Source of the DNA: JAISGQ01 sp045604155
GTDB lineage: Bacteria; Bacillota; Clostridia; Oscillospirales; Acutalibacteraceae
Direction: 5' to 3'
Assembly (NCBI GenBank): GCA_045604155.1
Contig: JAZUNN010000083.1
Coordinates: forward strand, 16,387-80,386
Length of the DNA stretch: 64,000 nucleotides
The translations under genes and the position numbers were made by a program. Every line of letters begins with the position of its first letter. Position 1 is the first letter of the stretch. Below the pieces are notes generated by a model. It searched no databases and was not told the origin of the DNA. It was given only the letters and a program-made list of their open reading frames with translations. This document shows positions 41,022 to 48,988 of this stretch, in pieces.

Positions 41022-42035
41022 TTATTCAGCCTCTGCCTCGTCCTTGCCCGGATTTACAGCTGCGGTGATTTCATCAATCGCACCTGACTTTATAAAATCG
41101 ATAAGCTGGCCGATAGCATTGCACATGGTCTTTGCCTTACTGCTGCCGTGTGCCTTGAATACAGGCTTCTGTACGCCGATAAAGGGAGCTCCGCCGTATT
41201 CATTGTAGTCGATCTCCTTCTTCATTGCCTTCATTTCCTTAAGCACAAGAGAAGCACCGATCTTTGTCTTGAGGTTCTTTTTGAAAACGCCCTTGATCTT
41301 GCCGAGAAGAGCACCTGCAACACCTTCATACATCTTGAGAACGATGTTTCCGGTGAAACCGTCGCATACGATAACATCGCAGCCGTCATCGGGAATATCA
41401 CGTGCTTCAACGTTTCCTACAAAGTTGATGCCTTCGCACTCTTTAAGAAGAGGGAATGTAGCAATACGAAGCTCGTCGCCCTTAGTATCCTCGGTACCGA
41501 CGTTTGCAAGACCTACACGGGGATTCTTGACACCCATTACCTTTTCCATGTAAACAGAGCCCATCTGAGCAAACTGCTTGAGCATTTCGGGACGGCAATC
41601 TGCATTTGCGCCGCTGTCAATAAGCATTACCATACCTTTTGCCTTGGGCATGATAGGACCGAGAGCAGGACGCTTGATACCCTTGATTCTCTTTACGATA
41701 AGGGTTGCACCCATAAGGAGAGCGCCTGTGCTGCCTGCACTTGCCATACCGTCTGCCTGACCTTCTGCGAGAAGTCTGAGACCGACAGCCATGGAGCAGT
41801 TTTTCTTGCCCTTTGTGATTTCTCTGGGATGATCTTCCATTGCAATTACATCAGGAGCATCAACAATGGACATATTCTTGAGCGAAATCTTGTTTTCTGC
41901 GGATACTCTCTTTATATCTTCCTCACTGCCTGTAAGTATGATCTCGATACCGTACTTTTCAACAGCCATCTCACAGCCTTTAAGTATTTCAAGGGGGGCG
42001 TTATCTCCGCCGTATGCGTCAACAATAATTTTCAT
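41022..42035 (-). CDS. plsX: phosphate acyltransferase PlsX
   Basis: Makes acyl-phosphate from acyl-ACP at the start of phospholipid synthesis. 337 residues. It begins MKIIVDAYGGDNAP, and has SAGSTGALL, ALGPIMP, GANADCRPEML, NVGTEDTKG and VVCDGFTGNIVLKM, all in the family order; a DEAEAE tail follows. Its ribosome site (GGGAGG) is inside the last codons of trmFO, with a one-base gap, so expression is coupled. fapR and fabD, often next to plsX, are not here. Confidence 0.96.
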   Translation of the reverse strand: MKIIVDAYGGDNAPLEILKGCEMAVEKYGIEIILTGSEEDIKRVSAENKISLKNMSIVDAPDVIAMEDHPREITKGKKNCSMAVGLRLLAEGQADGMASAGSTGALLMGATLIVKRIKGIKRPALGPIMPKAKGMVMLIDSGANADCRPEMLKQFAQMGSVYMEKVMGVKNPRVGLANVGTEDTKGDELRIATFPLLKECEGINFVGNVEARDIPDDGCDVIVCDGFTGNIVLKMYEGVAGALLGKIKGVFKKNLKTKIGASLVLKEMKAMKKEIDYNEYGGAPFIGVQKPVFKAHGSSKAKTMCNAIGQLIDFIKSGAIDEITAAVNPGKDEAEAE

Positions 42036-42036
42036 G

Positions 42037-43362
42037 TCAGTTTTCCTCCCATTTTTTCATTGTTTCTTCAAGAGAGCGAAGACCACGCTCGCTAAGTGCA
42101 GCATAACGTTCTCTTTTATCTCGTATTTTCGGCTCTATTGGAGGCAGAATTCCAAAATTTGCACCCATGGGCTGAAAATTACTTACTGTTTCATCGGATA
42201 TGTACTGTGACAGTGAACCGAGCATTGTAACCTTATCAAGCACAACGGTATCTTGTCCATTGAGTCTGCGCACAGCATTTATACCTGCAAGCAAACCTGA
42301 GCCTGCAGATTCCATATAACCTTCAACACCTGTAATCTGACCTGCAAAGAAGATACGGTTATCTTTTCTGAGGGAATAATCAGCATCAAGAAGCCTCGGA
42401 GAATCAAGAAATGTATTTCTGTGCATTACTCCGTATCTGACAAACTCGGCATTTTTCAGTGCTGGAATCATGGAAAAAACACGCTTCTGTTCACCGAATT
42501 TCAGATTGGTCTGAAAACCGACAAGATTGAACATTGTGCCGTCTGCATTCTCTCTTCTGAGCTGAAGATTTGCCCACGGACGGTGTCCTGTTCTCGGGTC
42601 ACGAAGTCCTACGGGCTTCATCGGTCCGAAACGAAGTGTATTCTCTCCTCTGGAAGCAAGCACCTCTACAGGCATACAGCCTTCGTAAACCGGCATTTCC
42701 CTGTCAGCATCGTGGAGAAGTGCTCTTTCTGCTTTCAGAAGTTCTGATACGAATTCTTCGTACTCTGCCTTGTTCATGGGACAGTTTATATAATCGTCCT
42801 CTCCGCCTCGGTCATATCTTGAAGCGGCAAATGCACACTCCATATCAATGCTGTCTGCAGAAACAATAGGTGCTGCTGCATCATAGAAGTTGAGATAGGG
42901 CTGTCCACAGAATTCTCCGATGGATTCGCTGAAGGAATCGCTCGTCAGAGGACCTGTTGCGATCACAACAATACCATCAGAAGGTATTTCGGTAATTTCA
43001 TCTTCGACTATTTCTATAAAGTCATTTTCCTTTATAGTATTTGTTACGCCTTCAGAGAATAAATCTCTGTCAACAGCAAGTGCTCCGCCTGCTGGAACAG
43101 CGCAGGAGTCGGCAACCTTGAGGAGCAAGCTGCCAAGTCGGCGCATTTCCTCCTTCATAAGACCCGCTGCACTGTCTATACGATTTGCCTTGAAGGAATT
43201 TGAGCAGACAAGCTCTGCAAAAAGAGGGCTTTTATGAGCAGGGGTATATTTTTTCCCCTTCATCTCTATAAGACGCACTCTTATACCTCTTTTTGCTATC
43301 TGCCATGCCGCCTCGCAGCCTGCAAGTCCGGCTCCAATAACAGTTATCTGAGCTTTACTCAC
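42037..43362 (-). CDS. trmFO: folate-dependent tRNA (uracil-5-)-methyltransferase TrmFO
   Basis: FAD/folate-dependent enzyme that makes m5U54 in the T loop of tRNA. 441 residues. The dinucleotide-binding motif is ITVIGAGLAGCEAAW at the N-terminus; the family signature CSNSFKANRIDSAAGLMKEE is present, as is GQITGVEGYMESAGSGLLAG near the end. It starts at the GTG at 43362, preceded by GGAGGAAAAGAAGG; this GTG overlaps the topA stop. The topA-trmFO order is the standard one in Firmicutes. Confidence 0.97.
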   Translation of the reverse strand: MSKAQITVIGAGLAGCEAAWQIAKRGIRVRLIEMKGKKYTPAHKSPLFAELVCSNSFKANRIDSAAGLMKEEMRRLGSLLLKVADSCAVPAGGALAVDRDLFSEGVTNTIKENDFIEIVEDEITEIPSDGIVVIATGPLTSDSFSESIGEFCGQPYLNFYDAAAPIVSADSIDMECAFAASRYDRGGEDDYINCPMNKAEYEEFVSELLKAERALLHDADREMPVYEGCMPVEVLASRGENTLRFGPMKPVGLRDPRTGHRPWANLQLRRENADGTMFNLVGFQTNLKFGEQKRVFSMIPALKNAEFVRYGVMHRNTFLDSPRLLDADYSLRKDNRIFFAGQITGVEGYMESAGSGLLAGINAVRRLNGQDTVVLDKVTMLGSLSQYISDETVSNFQPMGANFGILPPIEPKIRDKRERYAALSERGLRSLEETMKKWEEN

Positions 43363-45448
43363 CCTTCTTTTCCTCCAGAGCTCTTGAGTAGCCGCAGCCT
43401 TCTTTTGCGCATACAAGCTTCTGTACCTTTCCGTTCTTTACGTACAGAATATCGCCGCACTGAGGACACCTCTGCTTTGTGGGCTCGTTCCATGTCATAA
43501 AGTCGCAGTTGGGATAGCCAGAACAGCCATAGAAAACCTTGCCTCGCTTGGTTTTCTTCACAACTACCTTGCTGCCGCACTTGGGACAATCTGCATCTAT
43601 TTCATTTACAATTGACTTGATATTCTTGCATTCGGGATATCCCGGGCAGGCGATGAACTTGCCGTAACGTCCTGTCTTGATAACCATCTTACGTCCGCAC
43701 TTTTCGCAGATCATATCGGTTTCTTCATCGGGCGGCTTGAGTGTAACACCTTCCATTGCCTTCTTTGCATCGGAAAGGGTCTTTTCAAATTCCTCGTGGA
43801 ATGTTCTGAGGGTTTCTATCCAATCCACCTTGCCATCCTTGACCTGGTCAAGATTCTTAAGCATCTGTGCAGTAAATCTTACACTTACTATCTTTGCAAA
43901 GCGCTCCTTCATGAGCTTGTTGGTTGTTTCACCAAGCTCTGTGGGCTTTAATGTCTTGCCCTCACGGACAACATACTCACGGCTGACGATGGTGGAAATA
44001 ATGGTTGCATAGGTAGAGGGTCGACCGATACCGTTTTCTTCAAGCGCCTTGTTGAGGGTGGATTCGGTGTATCGTGCAGGAGGCTGGGTAAAGTGCTGGT
44101 TGGGAGATACATCCTTTGCACGCAGTTTTGTTCCTTCTGCAAGCACAGGCAGCTTTCCGCCATCCTTTTCCTCTTCATCCTTGGATTCCTCATAAAGTGC
44201 TGTATAGCCATCAAACTTTACAGTATATCCGCTTGCCTTGAAGATATAATCTCCGTTTTCGATGTCAACATTTGTTGTATCGTGGATGCACTGTGCCATA
44301 AAGCTTGCTGTAAAACGCTCCCATATAAGCTTGTAGAGCTTGTACTGGTCGTTTGTAAGGCTTGCCTTTGCCTGCTCGGGTGTAAGAGTCGGCATTGTGG
44401 GACGGATAGCTTCGTGACCGTCCTGAACATCACCCTTGCTTTTGAACTTATAGGGCTTATCAGCAACGTATTTCTTTCCCCACTTTTCTTCAATGAACGC
44501 CTCGGCTTCCATCTTTGCTTCATTGGAGATTCTCAGCGAGTCGGTACGCATATAGGTGATAAGACCGACTGCTCCCATTCCCTCAATATCAATACCTTCG
44601 TAAAGCTCCTGAGCTATTTTCATGGTCTTCTGACCCTGGAAATTGAGCTTTCTTGAGGCTTCCTGCTGGAGGGTTGAGGTAATGAAAGGAGGTGCAGGAT
44701 TCTTTTTTCTTGTACCCTTTTTGATGCCTGAAATGGAGTATGTGCCCTCTTCAAGCTTTGCAAGAATCTCTTTTGCTTCGCTTTCTGTCTTTATATCAAG
44801 CTTCTCTTCCTTTGTTCCGAAGAAGGATGCAGGAAATGCCTTCTTTTCGCCCTGGGGAACAAACTTAGCATCTATAGTCCAGTATTCCTCGGGGACGAAT
44901 GCTCTTATTTCCTCTTCCCTGTCACAGATCATTCTTACTGCAACAGACTGAACACGACCTGCAGAAAGACCTCGTCTGATCTTTGAGGAAATAAACGGGC
45001 TTAAGCGGTAGCCTACGATTCTGTCAAGAATTCTTCGGCACTGCTGGGCATTTACAAGATCCATGTCTATTGATCGGGGATTCTTCATACCCTCAACGAT
45101 TCCGGTTTCAGTAATCTCATTAAAAATTACTCTGTTGGTTTCGTTGATATCAAGGTCAAGAAGATATGCAAGATGCCAGGAAATAGCCTCTCCTTCACGG
45201 TCAGGATCGGTTGCGAGATAGACATAATCGCTCTTCTTCGCAGCATCCCTGAGCTTTTCAACAAGCTCTTCCTTGCCCTTTATAATTGCGTATTTGGGTT
45301 CAAAGTTCTTCTTGACATCGACACTGAGTCTGTTCTTGGGCAGGTCACGTACATGACCGACTGAAGCAACTACATCGTATTCATTGCCAAGATATTTTTT
45401 TATTGTTTTCACCTTACCCGGTGACTCAACAATTACTAATTTCGACAT
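43355..45448 (-). CDS. topA: DNA topoisomerase I
   Basis: Type IA enzyme that relaxes negative supercoils. 697 residues. The Toprim domain starts at KLVIVESPGKVKTIKKYLG, with DPDREGEAISWH; the active-site tyrosine is near residue 299 in GLITYMRTDSLR. The C-terminus carries three Cys-rich zinc ribbons (CEKCG...CPGYPEC, CPKCG...CSGYPNC, CPQCG...CAKEGC). Follows dprA by 11 bases. Normal length and domain order. Confidence 0.98.
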   Translation of the reverse strand: MSKLVIVESPGKVKTIKKYLGNEYDVVASVGHVRDLPKNRLSVDVKKNFEPKYAIIKGKEELVEKLRDAAKKSDYVYLATDPDREGEAISWHLAYLLDLDINETNRVIFNEITETGIVEGMKNPRSIDMDLVNAQQCRRILDRIVGYRLSPFISSKIRRGLSAGRVQSVAVRMICDREEEIRAFVPEEYWTIDAKFVPQGEKKAFPASFFGTKEEKLDIKTESEAKEILAKLEEGTYSISGIKKGTRKKNPAPPFITSTLQQEASRKLNFQGQKTMKIAQELYEGIDIEGMGAVGLITYMRTDSLRISNEAKMEAEAFIEEKWGKKYVADKPYKFKSKGDVQDGHEAIRPTMPTLTPEQAKASLTNDQYKLYKLIWERFTASFMAQCIHDTTNVDIENGDYIFKASGYTVKFDGYTALYEESKDEEEKDGGKLPVLAEGTKLRAKDVSPNQHFTQPPARYTESTLNKALEENGIGRPSTYATIISTIVSREYVVREGKTLKPTELGETTNKLMKERFAKIVSVRFTAQMLKNLDQVKDGKVDWIETLRTFHEEFEKTLSDAKKAMEGVTLKPPDEETDMICEKCGRKMVIKTGRYGKFIACPGYPECKNIKSIVNEIDADCPKCGSKVVVKKTKRGKVFYGCSGYPNCDFMTWNEPTKQRCPQCGDILYVKNGKVQKLVCAKEGCGYSRALEEKKGE

Positions 45449-45459
45449 AACAGTAACCT

Positions 45460-46686
45460 CTATTGCTTTCTGATTGAATATTTTCGCTGTGTATCTGAGA
45501 TTATTATGTTGTTAATCTCAAGCTCGGTTACAGCAGTAAGCAGCTTGTGAGCAGGCAGCGACAGTCTTTCACTGAGCTCTTCAAGGCTGAGCGAAAAGTC
45601 TTTCAGCAGATCGTAAATTTTACGCTCTATTTCCGGTGCACCTTCATAAAGCTGCACCGCTGTGCCTTTTTCGCTTCGTCTGATGTTATCTATCGGTCTG
45701 TCGTTAAAACAGCAGCTTTCCGGTATTTCCACATCAATGAACTCCGGGAATGACCTTGTTATCTGTGATATTGGAATGTGACTGTCACGCATTCTTAATC
45801 TGTGCGGATATGAGGCGTTATATTCCTCCAGCACATCATAGGCGCAGGAAACGGGCTTTGCTCCGTCTCTGATCATTGCATTTGCACCGTAGGAAAGATC
45901 ACTCATGACACTTCCGGGAATTGCAAAAAGATCTCTTCCCATCTCACCGGCATATCTTGCAGTTATAAGCGCACCGCTTTTTATGGGTGCTTCTCCCACA
46001 ATGACACCAATTGACAGAGCTGAAAGAAGTCTGTTGCGAATAGGAAACGTTATCTTCGATGGGGCATAATCCGGAGGAAATTCCGAAATAAGTGCTCCGC
46101 CATTTTCAAGAATTCGTTTCCTTGTTTCCTCACACTGAGGATTATAATCCACAGCAAGACCGCAGCCGAGAATGGATATTGTCCTTCCTCCTGCTCTGAG
46201 TGCTCCCTGATGAGCTGCATCATCAATGCCCCTCGCACCGCCGCTTATAATAATCGCTCCACACTGTGTAAGACTTCCCGAAAGTGCGGTAACTATCATT
46301 TTGCCGTCGGCACTTGCTTTTCTTGTTCCGACTACTGCCAGAACAACATTGTCATCAAAGTCCGGAAGCTCGCCTTTGTAATACAGCACCAAAGGATAGT
46401 CGCAGATATCATACAGGCGATCGGGATATTCCTTATCGTCGGGAGTCAGTATTTTTATGCCCAGCTCCCTACAGCGCTCGTATATGGCCATTGCCTCGTC
46501 CATTACCACACTGTCTGCGGCCATTTTACGATGCTCACGTCTTAATACAAAGCATTCCTTCAATTTGTTTTCGGAGGCATTGTACATAGCCTTCGGGCCT
46601 CCGAAAAAATCAACGACAAACTCGGTGTTTCTGTTTCCGTAGCCGAGTATCCTCTGAAGCCATATCCAATATATGCACTCGCCCAC
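45460..46686 (-). CDS. dprA: DNA-processing protein DprA
   Basis: Loads RecA on incoming single-stranded DNA in natural transformation, and is kept in many non-competent species. 408 residues. The Rossmann-like core has VVGTRKASADGK, GGARGIDDAAHQGAL, LGCGLAVDYNP, EFPPDYAPSKITFPIRNRLLSALS and KSGALITARYA. A SAM-like N-terminal domain (residues 1-80) and a C-terminal winged-helix-like region are present. The start is a GTG at 46686, ten bases after GGAGC. The dprA-topA-trmFO chain is conserved in Firmicutes. Confidence 0.95.
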   Translation of the reverse strand: MGECIYWIWLQRILGYGNRNTEFVVDFFGGPKAMYNASENKLKECFVLRREHRKMAADSVVMDEAMAIYERCRELGIKILTPDDKEYPDRLYDICDYPLVLYYKGELPDFDDNVVLAVVGTRKASADGKMIVTALSGSLTQCGAIIISGGARGIDDAAHQGALRAGGRTISILGCGLAVDYNPQCEETRKRILENGGALISEFPPDYAPSKITFPIRNRLLSALSIGVIVGEAPIKSGALITARYAGEMGRDLFAIPGSVMSDLSYGANAMIRDGAKPVSCAYDVLEEYNASYPHRLRMRDSHIPISQITRSFPEFIDVEIPESCCFNDRPIDNIRRSEKGTAVQLYEGAPEIERKIYDLLKDFSLSLEELSERLSLPAHKLLTAVTELEINNIIISDTQRKYSIRKQ

Positions 46687-46700
46687 GTTAATTCAGCTCC

Positions 46701-47501
46701 TTACACGTAGTTGCGTGTCATTTCCCACATCATAATGGATGCGGCTGTTGCTGCATTGAGAGATTCAGCTCTTCCGTTCATGGGAATTGTTACTCTTTCG
46801 CCGCAGGCTGCGATTGTTTCAGGTGTAAGTCCGTTGCCTTCGTTGCCGACACACATTATAACACCTTTGAAAAAGCGCACGCAAGTAATTTTGCTTGCAT
46901 CTGCATCAGGAACCGACGCAAGAGGTCTCATTCCTCCTGAGCGAATCTTTTTTATAAATGCAGGTACATCGCTGACAACAGCGGAAGGAAAGCGGAATAC
47001 CGCACCCATGCTGGCTCGCATTACCTTGGGATTATAAAGATCGCAGCAGTCTGCAGAGAGTATTGCACCGTTAAGTCCGATTGCTTCTGCAGTTCTGAAG
47101 ATTGCGCCAATGTTTGAAGGATCCTGTATATTCTCGAGCAGAACAAACTGCCCGTCAATTTTCATGTTTTCGGTATCAAGGGTATTCTGCTTCATTTTTC
47201 CGGTGCAGAACACACCCTGAGGAGTAAGTGTATCGGAGATCTTTTCTGCGATCTCCTCGGTTATGATATATGATTTTTTAGCCTGTTTTTCAAGCTTGTC
47301 TATTGCATCCGTATACTTTGAATATGCTTCTTGCGTATAAAGCAATTCTTCGATTTCAATTCCGTTTTCGGGCACCTCGCCGCACAGACGTACCCCTTCA
47401 GCAACGAACATTCCCTTTTCACGACGTTCCTTTGCGCTGCTCATCAGTTTTGCTATTTCCTTGACCGTCTGATTGTCCTTGCTGGTGATTTCTACTGCCA
47501 T
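46701..47501 (-). CDS. TrmH/SpoU-family RNA 2'-O-methyltransferase
   Basis: SPOUT-fold RNA ribose methyltransferase, 266 residues. An N-terminal substrate-binding domain (to about residue 105) precedes the knotted catalytic domain with LLENIQDPSNIGAIFRTAEA (motif 1), VIMCVGNEGNGL (motif 2) and IPMNGRAESLNAATAASI (motif 3). Probably an rRNA 23S methyltransferase of the RlmB-like group; the target nucleotide is not predictable. GGAGGTG precedes the ATG. It lies directly behind the rplT terminator with no room for a strong promoter, so it probably depends on read-through. Confidence 0.92.
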   Translation of the reverse strand: MAVEITSKDNQTVKEIAKLMSSAKERREKGMFVAEGVRLCGEVPENGIEIEELLYTQEAYSKYTDAIDKLEKQAKKSYIITEEIAEKISDTLTPQGVFCTGKMKQNTLDTENMKIDGQFVLLENIQDPSNIGAIFRTAEAIGLNGAILSADCCDLYNPKVMRASMGAVFRFPSAVVSDVPAFIKKIRSGGMRPLASVPDADASKITCVRFFKGVIMCVGNEGNGLTPETIAACGERVTIPMNGRAESLNAATAASIMMWEMTRNYV

Positions 47502-47541
47502 AACACACCTCCGTTTTCATCGTAAAAATGCTCCATAACTG

Positions 47542-47581
47542 CTTAAAAAGTGCGTCCGGTAAATGCATCCGGACGCACTTT
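47542..47581 (-). terminator. terminator after rplT
   Basis: Arms AAAGTGCGTCCGG (47547-47559) and its complement (47569-47581), followed on the minus strand by a T-rich run. It would partly insulate the ribosomal protein genes from the trmH-topA genes. Confidence 0.8.
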
Positions 47582-47588
47582 CAGATTA

Positions 47589-47942
47589 TTAAAGAGCAGC
47601 CTTTGCCTTCTCTACGAGAGCGGTAAATGCCTCTGCATCGCTGATAGCGATCTCGGAGAGCATCTTACGGTTGAGCTCTATGCCGGCCTTCTTGAGACCG
47701 TTCATGAAAGTAGAGTAGTTCATGCCATTCATTTTGCAAGCTGCGGAGATTCTGGTGATCCAGAGTCTTCTGAAATCTCTCTTCTTAAGACGACGGCCGA
47801 TGTATGCGTACTGGCCGGACTTCATTACAGCTTCCTTAGCCATCTTGAAGTGCTTGGATTTTGCACCCCAGTAACCCTTAGCAAGCTTCAGGGTCTTATT
47901 TCTTCTCTTGCGCGTTGCAAGCGCACCTTTAACACGTGCCAT
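47589..47942 (-). CDS. rplT: 50S ribosomal protein L20
   Basis: Large-subunit assembly protein, 117 residues. It begins MARVKGALATRKRRNKTLKLAKGYWG and has the characteristic RRLKKRDFRRLWITRI and GMNYSTFMNGLKKAGIELNRK. In Firmicutes L20 also represses its own infC-rpmI-rplT transcript. Twenty-six bases after rpmI, with a GGAGGT site. Confidence 0.98.
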   Translation of the reverse strand: MARVKGALATRKRRNKTLKLAKGYWGAKSKHFKMAKEAVMKSGQYAYIGRRLKKRDFRRLWITRISAACKMNGMNYSTFMNGLKKAGIELNRKMLSEIAISDAEAFTALVEKAKAAL

Positions 47943-47968
47943 TTATTGTTACCTCCAAATTACGGTTA

Positions 47969-48172
47969 TTATTTATAAGGAATGAGTCTCTTTACCTGTG
48001 CTACGTTTGTCTTATCGGTAACAACAGTGCCTCTCAGGCTTCTCTTTCTCTTAGCAGGCTTAGCTGCGCTGTTAGCCTTATGTCTGTGGTTTGCCTGCAT
48101 ACGAAGAACCTTTCCGTTCTTGCTAATCTTGAAGCGCTTCTTTGCGCCCGAATGGGTTTTGATTTTAGGCAT
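47969..48172 (-). CDS. rpmI: 50S ribosomal protein L35
   Basis: 67-residue basic protein. It begins MPKIKTHSGAKKRFKISKNG and contains RKRSLRGTVVTDKTNVAQVKRLIPYK, the family's hallmark. Middle gene of infC-rpmI-rplT. Confidence 0.98.
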   Translation of the reverse strand: MPKIKTHSGAKKRFKISKNGKVLRMQANHRHKANSAAKPAKRKRSLRGTVVTDKTNVAQVKRLIPYK

Positions 48173-48193
48173 TTGGGTTTTCCTCCTTGTTTA

Positions 48194-48715
48194 TTACTTG
48201 ACAGGTTTGGCAACCATTATCATCAGCATATTTCTGCCTTCAAGTGCAGCCTGCTTTTCAACGTTTGCAACCTCGCTGAGAGCTTCGGCAAAACGGCGCA
48301 TGATTTCGGTACCGTGCTCGGGATGACCCATCTCACGACCTCTGAAACGGATCGAAACCTTAAGTTTGTTTCCGCTCTTGATGAACTTCTTCGCCTGATT
48401 GACCTTAGTCTCAAAGTCGTGGGTATCGATATTAAGGGAAAGTCGAATCTCCTTTATCTCAACGACATGCTGATTCTTCTTTGCTTCCTTTTCACGCTTC
48501 TGCTGCTCAAAACGATACTTGCCGTAGTCCATGATCTTACATACAGGGGGTTTTGCCTGCGGTGCGATCTTGACAAGATCAAGTTCCTTTTCGATTGCAA
48601 TTTCAAGCGCTGCCTCGGCACTCATTATTCCGAGCTGATCGCCCTCGGGACCGATAACACGTACTTCGCTGTCACGGATCTCCTCATTGATCTGAGCCTG
48701 CTGTTCCTTGCTGAT
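48194..48715 (-). CDS. infC: translation initiation factor IF-3, ATC start
   Basis: Prevents early 50S joining and checks start-codon pairing. 173 residues. The N-domain has INEEIRDSEVRVIGPEGDQLG; the linker and C-domain have PPVCKIMDYGKYRFEQQKREKEAKK and IRFRGREMGHPEHG. No ATG, GTG or TTG gives a properly spaced start. GGAGGT lies eight bases before an ATC at 48713-48715 that gives [M]SKEQQAQINEEIR, matching the N-terminus of Bacillus IF-3. A TTG two codons upstream is only two bases from the SD. Rare AUU/AUC starts are the known basis of IF-3 autoregulation. Confidence 0.95.
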   Translation of the reverse strand: MSKEQQAQINEEIRDSEVRVIGPEGDQLGIMSAEAALEIAIEKELDLVKIAPQAKPPVCKIMDYGKYRFEQQKREKEAKKNQHVVEIKEIRLSLNIDTHDFETKVNQAKKFIKSGNKLKVSIRFRGREMGHPEHGTEIMRRFAEALSEVANVEKQAALEGRNMLMIMVAKPVK

Positions 48716-48740
48716 AACCAAACACCTCCAAGTATTCGAT

Positions 48741-48776
48741 AAAAAATAAAACGTGGACAGAATACTCCTGACCACG
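48741..48776 (-). promoter_or_regulatory. attenuator in the infC leader
   Basis: The minus-strand leader from about 48862 ends in a terminator-like hairpin: CGTGG-T-CAG pairs with CTG-T-CCACG (48752-48776), then a run of T with one A (48741-48751), all upstream of the infC ribosome site. This suits L20-mediated transcription attenuation known in Firmicutes (L20 leader). I cannot assign the exact class by eye. Confidence 0.65.
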
Positions 48777-48868
48777 CGGCAATACACGATAAAAACGAAT
48801 CGTTATTGACCGTCCGTCCATCAATCAAACGGAGGTGAGGAAAGCATCCTGCTTTGTTGTCGTCAATG

Positions 48869-48897
48869 AGTTTAACAGAAGATATCAATTTTGTCAA
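48869..48897 (-). promoter_or_regulatory. promoter of infC-rpmI-rplT
   Basis: Minus-strand TTGACA (48892-48897), 17-base spacer, TAAACT (48869-48874), leaving a leader of about 150 bases. Confidence 0.75.
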
Positions 48898-48927
48898 TAG
48901 ATATTTTTAAATTATCCCCTTATTCCC

Positions 48928-48955
48928 TTGAAAATGTATTATAATGTGTTATAAT
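48928..48955 (+). promoter_or_regulatory. promoter of metG-tatD operon
   Basis: TTGAAA (48928-48933), 16-base spacer, TATAAT (48950-48955), back to back with the infC promoter. The leader is short, so no T-box can fit. Confidence 0.65.
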
Positions 48956-48988
48956 CATTAAACAGTCCAATAAATGGAGGAATTACCA

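Noticed and set aside
48934..48988. T-box before metG
   Set aside because: The leader between promoter and ATG is only about 30 bases.
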